19,570 nucleotides of DNA from an uncultured Actinomycetes bacterium (GTDB lineage Bacteria; Actinomycetota; Actinomycetes; Nanopelagicales; Nanopelagicaceae): contig CAIYQS010000023.1 of NCBI GenBank assembly GCA_903928395.1, positions 1 to 19,570 of the forward strand, read 5' to 3'. Under the pieces are notes generated by a model. That model saw only the letters and a program-made list of their open reading frames with translations, ran no database searches and was not told the origin of the DNA. Below are positions 1 through 7,962 of this stretch, piece by piece; within the stretch, counting starts at the first letter, position 1, and every line of letters begins with the position of its first letter. The position numbers and the translations under genes are program-made.

Positions 1-108
1 AGCTTCAACTGCACTCTCATCAAGTTCATGTCCCGCAGACCCAGTGAGGGTGGATGAACCAACTTTAATTACTACACGTTTTGCATTAGTAATTTCCTGG
101 CGAGCCAT
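1..108 (-). CDS. proB: Glutamate 5-kinase, N-terminal part (truncated by window edge)
   Basis: The 36 visible codons encode the start of an amino acid kinase: a short leader, then the RVVIKVGSSTLT motif (Lys15 and the GSS glycine loop at 17-19), typical of ProB. This enzyme phosphorylates L-glutamate with ATP in the first step of proline synthesis in the cytoplasm. The ATG at 108 follows the obgE stop by only 3 nt (TGA-ATT-ATG, same frame), and there is no strong Shine-Dalgarno sequence, so translation probably depends on reinitiation after obgE. The obg-proB order is usual in actinobacteria, which supports the call. The rest of the kinase domain and any PUA domain lie outside the window, so completeness cannot be judged. 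Confidence 0.88.
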   Translation of the reverse strand, partial: MARQEITNAKRVVIKVGSSTLTGSAGHELDESAVEA

Positions 109-111
109 AAT

Positions 112-1578
112 TCAGCCCGACGTCCTTGGGTTCTTTGGATCATCCACTTTGTATTCCCATTGCATAGCGATCTCATCTTCAGAGAGCTCGTCAACGTCAT
201 CCTCAATGTATCGACCCGCCCAAGGCGATTCCAAACGTAAATCTGTACCACGAGGGCTCGCAAGCAATTCTGCACCAGCTTCGATAGAGGGTTCCCAATC
301 AAAAATTACCGCTTTATCTCCAGTACCGATTCGCACTTCTGACTTTGGACGCGCACCCTTTTTGAACAGTTCTTTCTCAACACCCAAGGCAGCTAAGCGA
401 TCCGCGAGATATCCGACAGCTTCGGCATTTGCAAAATCAGTTTGACGAACGAAGCGCTCTGGTTTTTCACCAGTAACGGTAAAGGAGCCATCTTCATTGC
501 TCACGACTTTAAAACCGTTGTCGTTGATTGCAAGTGGACGAAGCACGATCCGCGTCTTTACTTCTTTAGCCTTGTTGCGACGCTCCTCTTGGATAATGCG
601 AGCCATTGCATAATTTAGTTCTGTTAAGCCAATGTGAGCAGCAGCAGATACCTGGTAAACCTCATACCCGCGTTCTTCAAAAATCGGTTGAACCATATCG
701 GCCATCGCTTTGCCATCAGGAAGATCAATCTTGTTGAGCGCAATTATGCGAGGGCGATCAGAAAGTCCACCGTAATGTGAAAGTTCTTCTTCGATGATTT
801 CGAAGTCGCGGACTGGATCGCGATCTGTTTCCAGAGTTCCGCAATCCAAGACGTGAACCAACGCCGCACAGCGCTCTACGTGACGGAGAAATTCGAGTCC
901 TAGACCTTTGCCTTGTGACGCACCTGGGATTAGTCCTGGTACATCCGCAACGGTAAAACGCGTATCGCCAGCTTGAACTACACCAAGGTTTGGCACCAAA
1001 GTAGTAAATGGATAATCGGCAATTTTGGGCCGCGCGGCCGAGATCGAGGCGATGAGCGATGATTTGCCGGCACTTGGAAATCCAATCAATCCGATATCTG
1101 CCACGCTCTTGAGTTCAAGTATCAGAGTACGTTCTTCACCTTCTTCGCCTTTGAGTGCGAAACCTGGTGCACGCCTCTTTCGAGATGCTAGTCCCGCGTT
1201 TCCAAGTCCACCCTTGCCACCTTCCGCGGCGACAAACCTGGTCCCGGCTCCAACGAGGTCAGCCAAAATTGTTCCTTGCGTATCTTTGACGACGGTTCCA
1301 TTAGGAACAGACATCACGAGGTCGCCGCCTTCGCCTCCATTGCAGTAGTCGCCATATCCCGGACGACCATTTCCAGCTCTGCGATGCGGAGAGTGATGGA
1401 AATCAAGAAGTGTTGTGATGTTATCGTCGACAACCAAAATTATGTCGCCACCTCTACCGCCGTTTCCACCATCTGGACCACCGAGAGGTACAAATTTTTC
1501 ACGGTGAATTGAAACGCAGCCATCTCCACCGCTACCCGCAGAGGCATGCAGCGTTACGCGATCAACAAATGTAGCCAT
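112..1578 (-). CDS. obgE: Obg family GTPase ObgE/CgtA
   Basis: 488-residue ribosome-associated GTPase involved in 50S assembly and stress control. The glycine-rich Obg fold covers about 1-158. The G domain shows G1 GFPSAGKSS (166-174), a TT pair (192-193), G3 DVPG (212-215) and G4 NKID (282-285). An OCT domain covers roughly 343-431 and is followed by an acidic tail of about 55 residues (IEDDVDELSEDE). The start is taken as the ATG at 1578 because AGGAGG lies 7 nt upstream. A GTG two codons earlier (1584) would sit almost on the Shine-Dalgarno sequence. The gene lies downstream of rplU-rpmA behind an intrinsic terminator, so its expression probably comes from read-through. Its stop is 3 nt from the proB start. 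Confidence 0.96.
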   Translation of the reverse strand: MATFVDRVTLHASAGSGGDGCVSIHREKFVPLGGPDGGNGGRGGDIILVVDDNITTLLDFHHSPHRRAGNGRPGYGDYCNGGEGGDLVMSVPNGTVVKDTQGTILADLVGAGTRFVAAEGGKGGLGNAGLASRKRRAPGFALKGEEGEERTLILELKSVADIGLIGFPSAGKSSLIASISAARPKIADYPFTTLVPNLGVVQAGDTRFTVADVPGLIPGASQGKGLGLEFLRHVERCAALVHVLDCGTLETDRDPVRDFEIIEEELSHYGGLSDRPRIIALNKIDLPDGKAMADMVQPIFEERGYEVYQVSAAAHIGLTELNYAMARIIQEERRNKAKEVKTRIVLRPLAINDNGFKVVSNEDGSFTVTGEKPERFVRQTDFANAEAVGYLADRLAALGVEKELFKKGARPKSEVRIGTGDKAVIFDWEPSIEAGAELLASPRGTDLRLESPWAGRYIEDDVDELSEDEIAMQWEYKVDDPKNPRTSG

Positions 1579-1592
1579 CTGCACTCCTCCTT

Positions 1593-1627
1593 AAAAAATA
1601 AAAGCGGGCCCGCAGTCGCGGACCCGC
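1593..1627 (-). terminator. Intrinsic terminator/attenuator between rpmA and obgE
   Basis: On the minus strand GCGGGTCCGC (1627-1618), loop GACT, then GCGGGCCCGC (1613-1604) form a 10-bp stem with one G-U pair. It is followed by the T-rich run TTTTATTTTTT (1603-1593). This is a textbook rho-independent terminator. The T-run touches the obgE Shine-Dalgarno sequence (AGGAGG just after 1591), so the structure separates the ribosomal protein genes from obgE and may also limit obgE expression. Confidence 0.9.
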
Positions 1628-1646
1628 CAAAGAACTTTTGTGCGAG

Positions 1647-1910
1647 TTAGGCGACGGGAACTACCGGGACGATATTTACAACCTTGCGTCCACGTGCCTT
1701 GCCAAACTCAACTGCTCCGCTTGCCAATGCAAATAAGGTGTCATCTTTCCCGATGCCAACATTCTTGCCGGGGTGGAAAACTGTTCCGCGCTGACGGACC
1801 AAGATTTCGCCACTCTTTACTACTTGTCCACCAAAACGCTTGATACCGAGGTACTGAGCATTTGAATCGCGACCGTTTCGAGTCGAGGAGACTCCTTTTT
1901 TACTTGCCAT
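1647..1910 (-). CDS. rpmA: 50S ribosomal protein L27
   Basis: 87 residues, the usual L27 length. It begins MASKKGVSSTRNGRDS and has the conserved YLGIKRFGGQ block and the GTVFHPGKNVGIGKDDTLF segment. L27 lies near the peptidyl transferase centre of the 50S subunit, and its flexible N-terminus contacts tRNA. Here the N-terminus starts directly with the mature form; there is no cleavable prepeptide of the kind seen in Firmicutes. The ATG at 1910 is preceded by AAGGAGG about 10 nt upstream. The gene is 16 nt after rplU and clearly cotranscribed with it. A strong terminator follows. Confidence 0.97.
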   Translation of the reverse strand: MASKKGVSSTRNGRDSNAQYLGIKRFGGQVVKSGEILVRQRGTVFHPGKNVGIGKDDTLFALASGAVEFGKARGRKVVNIVPVVPVA

Positions 1911-1926
1911 CTCTTACTCGCCTCCT

Positions 1927-2235
1927 TTAGTTGTTAATCGCGGTGATTTTTACCCGCGTAAGTTGGGAACGGAAACCTGAACGACGGCGATAGCCAGTCT
2001 TGTTCTTGTAACGAAGGATGTCGATCTTTGGACCCTTCGTCTCTTCCAGGATTTCTCCGGTGACTTTGGTTGCAGCCAATGTCTTGGCATCTGTCGTAAT
2101 AGTTGCGCCATCAACAAGCAGAAGGGCTGGGAAATTGACCGACGCGCCTACGGCAGCATCGATTCGATCCACGGTAATCGTGTCGCCAACAGCAACCTTC
2201 TCCTGACGGCCGCCAGCTTTAACAATCGCGTACAC
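1927..2235 (-). CDS. rplU: 50S ribosomal protein L21
   Basis: 102 residues, beginning YAIVKAGGRQ after the initiator, the hallmark of L21, and ending in a basic region with YKNKTGYRRRSGFR and LTRVKITAI. L21 binds 23S rRNA domain I during early 50S assembly. The start is the GTG at 2235, preceded by AAGGGAG about 5 nt upstream; this gives the standard family length. The reading frame stays open upstream for about 35 codons, but that stretch (proline-rich, then MQDKLREIN) does not look like L21 and overlaps the probable promoter. rplU-rpmA is the usual pair. RNase E/G upstream is also the normal actinobacterial neighbour. Confidence 0.95.
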   Translation of the reverse strand: MYAIVKAGGRQEKVAVGDTITVDRIDAAVGASVNFPALLLVDGATITTDAKTLAATKVTGEILEETKGPKIDILRYKNKTGYRRRSGFRSQLTRVKITAINN

Positions 2236-2310
2236 GTTGATCTCCCTTAACTTGTCTTGCATGGTGAACCTAAATCTTTTAATTAATCTCTTGCTTTGAG
2301 GCAGGGGATT

Positions 2311-2340
2311 AGGGTACGGATTGGAGGGGTCTGGGGTCAA
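2311..2340 (-). promoter_or_regulatory. Candidate rplU-rpmA promoter
   Basis: On the minus strand TTGACC (2340-2335) is followed after 18 nt by TACCCT (2316-2311), a good sigma-70-like pair with the TAnnnT form of -10 common in actinobacteria. The -35 overlaps the RNase E/G stop codon (2339-2337). A transcript would start near 2304 and have a leader of about 70 nt before the rplU GTG. I see no strong hairpin in that leader. This would let L21/L27 be made independently of rne. Confidence 0.6.
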
Positions 2341-4571
2341 ACTGGGGTAATAATCCCAGTACTAACTGCCCGACGACGCTTACGCGGTTGCCCTTGCGAA
2401 CGGTGAGAAACCTGGATTTCGGAGTCAGAATTGGATGAAGTTTCGGTTTCGACGACGGCACTGGCTAAATCAGCCACCACCTCGAATTCGGGTTCTGCTT
2501 CTTCCTCCCGAGAACTCGAGGGCACGTAACGCTGTTCCATGTCCTTTTCGAGTGCAACTTTTCGAACTGGCTCTGCGTGAATATGAATTCCACGTCCGCC
2601 ACACGATTCGCAGGTGGTTGAGAAAGCTTCAATGAGCCCCTGACCCACACGCTTGCGCGTCATTTGGACCAAGCCGAGCGAAGTGACTTCCGCAACTTGA
2701 TGTTTGGTGCGGTCCCTTCCGAGACATTCGACAAGCCGGCGAAGCACCTGATCACGGTTGGATTCGAGCGCCATATCAATAAAGTCAATCACGATGATTC
2801 CGCCCATATCGCGCAAACGCAATTGACGGGCAATTTCTTCTGCCGCTTCGAGGTTGTTCTTGGTAACGGTCTCTTCGAGATTTCCGCCCTTACCGATGAA
2901 TTTACCGGTGTTCACATCAATCACAATCATGGCCTCTGTGCGATCAATAACAAGGGATCCTCCGGATGGAAGATAAACCTTGCGATCAAATGCTTTCGCG
3001 AGTTGCTCTTCAATCCGATTTTCGGCGAAGAGGTCGCGAGCGCCAGACCACTTTTCGATTTTGGAGGTGAGTTCAGGGGCAATATGGCCTAGGTAATTAT
3101 TGATTTCGTCCCAGGCGTCTTCACCCTGAACAATCAAGCGGCGGAAATCTTCATTAAAAATATCGCGAATCACTCGAACCGTTAGATCCGGTTCGTTGTA
3201 AAGGAGTGAAGGCGCTGTAGTCGAAGGATTTTCAGATTTTTCGGCGATGTCATCCCATTGCGCTTTAAGCCGAATAACATCGCGCTCGAGTTCTTCTTCA
3301 CTCGCTCCCTCTGAAGCGGTACGAACAATGACGCCAGCTTCTTCAGGAATCAAGTTTTTCAATATCGATTTTAAGCGGCTGCGCTCTTGATCGGGAAGTC
3401 TGCGACTAATACCGCTCATCGCTCCACCTGGAACATAAACAAGGTAGCGACCAGGCAACGAAATTTGCGAAGTCAGGCGCGCGCCTTTCTGTCCAATGGG
3501 ATCCTTGGTTACCTGAACCAACACCGATTGCCCAGTCTTTAATACGTGTTCGATCTTTCGGGTCTGTCCTTCTGCGATGCCGGCGGCATCCCAATTCACT
3601 TCACCGGCGTAGAGGACAGCGTTACGCCCCTTGCCGATATCAATAAAAGCGGCCTCCATGGAAGGGAGTACGTTTTGTACTCGACCTAGGTAGACATTGC
3701 CGACATATGAAATGTTGCTATTTCGATTGACGTAATGCTCGACCATAATCTTGTCTTCAAGGACGGCAATTTGAGTGCGATCGCCGGTCTGGCGAACCAA
3801 CATTTCGCGGTCAACATTTTCGCGACGAGCTAAAAATTCTTGCTCAGTGATGATTGTTCCGCGGCGGCGGGTGAAGTCGCGTGGAGCACGATCATCTCGC
3901 TCTTTCCGATCACGGTCTCTCGTACGGCCACGATCACGATCACGGTTATTGCGAGTTGGACGCTCTGTGCGAGTTGGTGCACTTTCGCGGGTCGGGCGAA
4001 CCTTAACAACGGTAACGACACCATCTTCTTCAACGGTTTCGCCGGGTTCTATGCCTTCACCTTTGGCCCGGCGCCGGCGACGGCGACGGTGCGTTGTTCC
4101 ATCGGCGTTTAATACATCTTCCTCTCCATCCAAAGAATCTGGATCGAGATTTTCGCCTTCAGCGTCTTGAGTGGTCTCTGAAGTCTCCTCACCCGTAGGG
4201 CGACGACGGCCACGACCGCCACGGCGGCGACGGCGGCGTTGCGCTTGTTCGTCACTTTCAGCAACCGCTGGTTCGGCCTCTTCATTGGCCTTTTCTGCTT
4301 TAGGAGCACGAGCCTTCTTTGGGGCTGCCTCAGGGGGCGCCTCTTGGAAAAGTGGTACTGGAACGGGCGTAGTGGCCTTTTTGACCTTGGCAGGCTCTAC
4401 TGCCTCTGTTGGAACCTCGGCAATGGCCTTCTTTGAGGCGCGTTTAACTGCTGGTTTGGCGGAACCCGATCCTTCAGTGGGAGTTCCAGCAGTTGCTTCA
4501 GCAGCTGCCTCATTCTTTGTCGCAGCGGGTTTAGCCGCGCGCTTACGCGATTTCTTTGGCTCTGGCGCCAT
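2337..4571 (-). CDS. rne: Ribonuclease E/G family endoribonuclease
   Basis: 744-residue single-strand-specific endoribonuclease for rRNA maturation and mRNA decay. The first ~240 residues are disordered, rich in Ala/Lys/Glu, with arginine runs (about 112-124 and 162-168) and an Arg/Asp repeat region (200-230). An S1-like RNA-binding domain follows at about 275-365 (NISYVGNVYLGRV). The catalytic core has metal-binding DVN (552-554) and DFIDM (596-600), and the Zn-link motif CESCGGRG (Cys654, Cys657). A short tail ends in RKRRR. The long N-terminal extension rather than a long C-terminal scaffold is the actinobacterial pattern. The ATG at 4571 has AGAGGA 8 nt upstream. A candidate promoter lies before it. 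rne versus rng is a naming choice. Confidence 0.94.
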   Translation of the reverse strand: MAPEPKKSRKRAAKPAATKNEAAAEATAGTPTEGSGSAKPAVKRASKKAIAEVPTEAVEPAKVKKATTPVPVPLFQEAPPEAAPKKARAPKAEKANEEAEPAVAESDEQAQRRRRRRGGRGRRRPTGEETSETTQDAEGENLDPDSLDGEEDVLNADGTTHRRRRRRRAKGEGIEPGETVEEDGVVTVVKVRPTRESAPTRTERPTRNNRDRDRGRTRDRDRKERDDRAPRDFTRRRGTIITEQEFLARRENVDREMLVRQTGDRTQIAVLEDKIMVEHYVNRNSNISYVGNVYLGRVQNVLPSMEAAFIDIGKGRNAVLYAGEVNWDAAGIAEGQTRKIEHVLKTGQSVLVQVTKDPIGQKGARLTSQISLPGRYLVYVPGGAMSGISRRLPDQERSRLKSILKNLIPEEAGVIVRTASEGASEEELERDVIRLKAQWDDIAEKSENPSTTAPSLLYNEPDLTVRVIRDIFNEDFRRLIVQGEDAWDEINNYLGHIAPELTSKIEKWSGARDLFAENRIEEQLAKAFDRKVYLPSGGSLVIDRTEAMIVIDVNTGKFIGKGGNLEETVTKNNLEAAEEIARQLRLRDMGGIIVIDFIDMALESNRDQVLRRLVECLGRDRTKHQVAEVTSLGLVQMTRKRVGQGLIEAFSTTCESCGGRGIHIHAEPVRKVALEKDMEQRYVPSSSREEEAEPEFEVVADLASAVVETETSSNSDSEIQVSHRSQGQPRKRRRAVSTGIITPV

Positions 4572-4726
4572 AAAACAAATCCTCTTCTAAAATAAAGCTC
4601 TAAATAAAACCTGACATAAATCCTTAAAATCTTTGGATTTCGGAGTTCCGCGGCGGCTGACTCGCGCTGAAATTCTGAAATCGTGCCTTAAGTATCGCAG
4701 ATCAGCGGCTTATCACCAATTTAACG
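4572..4726 (-). promoter_or_regulatory. rne promoter and 5' leader
   Basis: This is the largest non-coding gap in the window (155 nt). A promoter-like pair TTGGTG (4719-4714), 17-nt spacer, GATACT (4696-4691) predicts a start near 4684 and a leader of about 113 nt. The leader contains a direct repeat TTTCAG-AA-TTTCAG just after the start, and an inverted repeat AAATCC/GGATTT (4618-4640, 11-nt loop). The inverted repeat has no adequate T-run, so I do not call it a terminator for rodA. RNase E leaders in other bacteria can mediate autoregulation; whether this one does is unknown. Confidence 0.5.
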
Positions 4727-5878
4727 CTACCGAGAGCGCAAATGAACATTTTGAAGGAGTCCAAAGCCAACCAAGGTCGCGAACATGGACGATCCCCCGT
4801 ATGAGATGAATGGCAGGGGTACCCCCGTCATAGGCATTAAGCCCATCGCCATCCCGATATTTTCGAAGGTCTGGAAGGCAAACCAGGCAATCACCCCAAC
4901 GCAGACCAGCCTTCCAAAGAGGTCATTGGTTCGCTGGGCAATTAAGAACGCGCGCCAGAAGAAGAGCCCAAAGAGCAGGAGCATCAGCCCGGAGCCCAAG
5001 AAACCGGTTTCTTCACCCGCCACGGTAAAGATGAAGTCCGTCTGTTGCTCCGGGACAAATCGACCATTTGTTTGCGGACCCTCAAAAAGCCCACGCCCCA
5101 GGACTCCACCGGATCCAATCGTTATTCGAGCCTGTCGGAGCTGATAACCCGACTGCTGCGGATCGGCATTTGGATCTACAAAGGATTGCAGCCGTTTTAT
5201 TTGGTATTGACTTACAACTCCAGCTTTTACAGCCACAAAGCCGCCGAGCAATGCCAGGAGCAGCAAACCTGCAACCCAACGCGTCGGTGCACCCGAGACC
5301 GCAACCATGATGACGATCGCTGCGCTGATGATGAGCGTTGTTCCAAGATCTGGCTGAAGCATGATGAGCAAGATCGGTACCGCAGAGATCGACAGCGCCC
5401 GCAGCACGTCCTTATCCGTGGGATCAGCGCCAACCCCGTTACGTTCTGCAAGCAACATTGAAATTCCCAGGATGATCGAAATTTTTGCAAGTTCCGCGGG
5501 TTGGATCTGGAAACCACCAGGCAAGGCAATCCATGCCTTGGCGCCATTTACTGTTGAACCAACGCCAGGGACTAAAACCGCCATCAGCCCCAGTACTCCT
5601 AGTCCCCAAACTATCGGGGTGTAGGCGCGAAGCAGCCGATAATCAATCAGCGTCGTACCGTAAGCCAACACCAAACCAATGACGATGTTGATTATGTGTC
5701 TTTTTAGATAGTACTGCGGGTCAAGGTGTTGAGTAGCAAACCAATTCTTGGTGGCGGCGTAAACCAATACGGTGCCAAATGCCAGCAGTGCGAGTACGGA
5801 AAAAGTTAACCAACGGTCATACCCCGAAACATTGCGCATAAATCGATGGCTGCGAGTATTTGGTCGAAAAGTTGTCAT
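4727..5878 (-). CDS. rodA: Peptidoglycan glycosyltransferase RodA (SEDS family)
   Basis: 383-residue polytopic membrane protein that polymerises lipid II into glycan strands during side-wall elongation. A short basic cytosolic N-terminus precedes about ten hydrophobic segments. Family features include AKAWI (Trp116), the FQIQPAELAK segment (124-133), the QPDLGT block (175-180), the essential acidic residue in QQTDFIF (Asp281) and GVPLPFISYGGSS (352-364) near the C-terminus. The length is typical. The ATG at 5878 overlaps the PBP2 stop (ATGA), so the cognate pair is translationally coupled. FtsW is the alternative SEDS protein, but linkage to PBP2 and mreBCD favours RodA. No terminator is evident after it. 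Confidence 0.93.
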   Translation of the reverse strand: MTTFRPNTRSHRFMRNVSGYDRWLTFSVLALLAFGTVLVYAATKNWFATQHLDPQYYLKRHIINIVIGLVLAYGTTLIDYRLLRAYTPIVWGLGVLGLMAVLVPGVGSTVNGAKAWIALPGGFQIQPAELAKISIILGISMLLAERNGVGADPTDKDVLRALSISAVPILLIMLQPDLGTTLIISAAIVIMVAVSGAPTRWVAGLLLLALLGGFVAVKAGVVSQYQIKRLQSFVDPNADPQQSGYQLRQARITIGSGGVLGRGLFEGPQTNGRFVPEQQTDFIFTVAGEETGFLGSGLMLLLFGLFFWRAFLIAQRTNDLFGRLVCVGVIAWFAFQTFENIGMAMGLMPMTGVPLPFISYGGSSMFATLVGFGLLQNVHLRSR

Positions 5879-7962
5879 GGTTTCTTGACCGCCACATTCT
5901 GTAAATCAATTGTCGGCAAGGCGGTAGGTGGTGCTCCAGTTGGAAAGATCGCCTTCTTTGGATCAACGGTATTACCTTTAACCCCAAATAACGCGTTATA
6001 GATCTCTCTTACTCCAACAGCAGAAGTGGATGCTCCGTATCCGCCCTGACTCACCATCATCACAACAGCATATTCCGGCTTATTCGATGGCGCATACGAA
6101 GCGAACCACGAAGTTGGATCTTTCGCGGTGCCATTTGCGTTTCGTCCCTGAACTTGGCCGGTTCCAGTTTTACCGCTTACCGGTATTGGGTAATTTCCAA
6201 AGACTCCCGCTGCCGTTCCCGTCATCGCCACCGCTCGCAACGCCCCGTGTAGAAAATCTAAAGTACTTGCTGATGCTGGAATTTTTCCATTCACATGCGG
6301 CAGAAAATTTTGAACGACGGTGCCATCACTCTTAACTACTGCGCGTGCAACTTCTGGTCGGTACAACTTTCCGCCATTGGCAACCGCGGCATATATATCA
6401 GTCATCTGTAGTGGGGTCAGCAAGACGTCACCTTGACCAATGGCAAAGTTGATTGCATCACCGGCGCGAACAATATATCCATCGGTGCAATCTTCTTTCG
6501 CGATCGCAATCAAAAATGGAGTCAGATCGGATGGCTTGGCTCGCGTCGCATAGTTGCAATAGAAATTCTTATTGGCTTTGTAATAAGCCAATTTCCAGGC
6601 TCGATCAGGGAGTCGGCCGGAGGCTTCAGAGGGAAGATCGATTCCCGTTGGTTTTCCAACACCAAAGAGCGCGGCGTTCTTGAAGAAGAAATCATTGGGA
6701 TTCTTTTTAGGAGTAAGACCACCATCTTTAACCCATTGGTCATAACCAATTTGGTACCAAATCGTGTCACACGAAACTGCGATTGCGGTTTGCAGCGACA
6801 TCGTTCCCTGTGAATTTGTATCATCATTGTGAAATGTTTGGTTGCCGAATTTGATTGAGTAAGGGCAGTAGTAATTTGCATTCAAGTTGTAACCTGCGTG
6901 CGATGCTGCCACAACCGATAGCGCTTTGAACGCTGACGCAGGAGCGTAGGTACCATCGATCGCTCGAGATAACGCGGGAACTCCATCTGAATCGCTAAAG
7001 AGCGCCTGTGCTTGCGCAGTTGTTAGCCCCTTCTGCCAAATATTCGGGTCATAAGTGGGATATGAAGCCATCGCGAGGATTCGTCCAGTGTGAACGTCCA
7101 TGACGATCGCAGCACCAGAATCCGCCTTATTGCCTTGTGCACGCGCACTCAAGACTGAACTAGCCAATGCTTTCTCGGTAGCCGCTTGTAATGTGGCATT
7201 GATATTTGTGACCAAATTATTACCGGGAACTGGGTTCGTAATAGTCGAAGTGCTCGTCACATTTTCGGTGCGGTCAACGATGACGGTCTTAACTCCTGGA
7301 GTTCCTTGCAAGTATTGATCGTATTGAAACTCGAGTCCAGTCTTGCCAACAACCTCATTCTGGTAATACTGCTTATTTGTATTAGCAACATCAAGGGCAG
7401 TTACTGATCCCACGTAACCTAGAACATGAGCGGCATTTTCTCCGGCTAGTGAAGGGTAATTTCTGATTGGAACAGGTGAAGCACTTATTCCAGGATAGAT
7501 ATCCGAATTTTCTAGAATCTTGAGCGCTTGCGCGACTGTTGCTTCCTTAGTGACTGGAACTGGTTGATAGAGCGTTCCATTCCAACATCCGGTGCGCTTG
7601 CCAAGAGGGAGTTCACCGCACAACCGCGTTCGTGTATATAGGTCGCTATATTTAATTCCGATTAGCTTAGCTACTCGAACTAATACGGCTTTGCCTTTGT
7701 CGGGCATCTTGCCAAGCGCGCTTCTATCAACGGTGATCACCATGCCGGGTCGATCCATTGCCATAGGTTTACCAGTGTCATCAACTATCGCACCACGCAC
7801 TGGCGGAGTGACAATATCTCGACTTTGAATACTTAAAGCTGCATTTTGATATTTGAGTCCAGCTGCAACTTGCAAATAAAACAAGCGACCAAGCATCGCT
7901 AACATCAAGGACAAAACCAAAACTTGGACGACAATTAAATTAAGACGTGAACGTTGACTCAT
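5875..7962 (-). CDS. mrdA: Penicillin-binding protein 2, elongation transpeptidase
   Basis: 695-residue class B penicillin-binding protein that cross-links peptidoglycan together with RodA. There is one N-terminal membrane anchor (about 8-30), a non-catalytic pedestal/dimerisation region (about 50-240), and a transpeptidase domain with SAFK (Ser343 nucleophile, Lys346), SCD (397-399) and KTGT (598-601). The SxD second motif suits the PBP2 branch. The C-terminal tail after about 660 is alanine/proline-rich. The ATG at 7962 overlaps the mreD stop by one base (TAATG) and has GGGAG about 5 nt upstream. Actinobacterial homologues are often called pbp2 or pbpA; an FtsI role is unlikely beside rodA and mreD. 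Confidence 0.93.
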   Translation of the reverse strand: MSQRSRLNLIVVQVLVLSLMLAMLGRLFYLQVAAGLKYQNAALSIQSRDIVTPPVRGAIVDDTGKPMAMDRPGMVITVDRSALGKMPDKGKAVLVRVAKLIGIKYSDLYTRTRLCGELPLGKRTGCWNGTLYQPVPVTKEATVAQALKILENSDIYPGISASPVPIRNYPSLAGENAAHVLGYVGSVTALDVANTNKQYYQNEVVGKTGLEFQYDQYLQGTPGVKTVIVDRTENVTSTSTITNPVPGNNLVTNINATLQAATEKALASSVLSARAQGNKADSGAAIVMDVHTGRILAMASYPTYDPNIWQKGLTTAQAQALFSDSDGVPALSRAIDGTYAPASAFKALSVVAASHAGYNLNANYYCPYSIKFGNQTFHNDDTNSQGTMSLQTAIAVSCDTIWYQIGYDQWVKDGGLTPKKNPNDFFFKNAALFGVGKPTGIDLPSEASGRLPDRAWKLAYYKANKNFYCNYATRAKPSDLTPFLIAIAKEDCTDGYIVRAGDAINFAIGQGDVLLTPLQMTDIYAAVANGGKLYRPEVARAVVKSDGTVVQNFLPHVNGKIPASASTLDFLHGALRAVAMTGTAAGVFGNYPIPVSGKTGTGQVQGRNANGTAKDPTSWFASYAPSNKPEYAVVMMVSQGGYGASTSAVGVREIYNALFGVKGNTVDPKKAIFPTGAPPTALPTIDLQNVAVKKP

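Noticed and set aside
2236..2340. 35-residue N-terminal extension of L21
   Set aside because: It covers the probable promoter and the rne stop, is not L21-like, and the GTG at 2235 with AAGGGAG upstream gives the family's standard start.
3775..4590. Long plus-strand open frames opposite the RNase E N-terminus
   Set aside because: They mirror the Arg/Ala low-complexity coding sequence, have no recognisable domain and no convincing ribosome binding site.
4618..4640. AAATCC/GGATTT hairpin as rodA terminator
   Set aside because: The stem is A/T-rich and 6 bp, lacks a proper T-run, and lies downstream of the candidate rne promoter.
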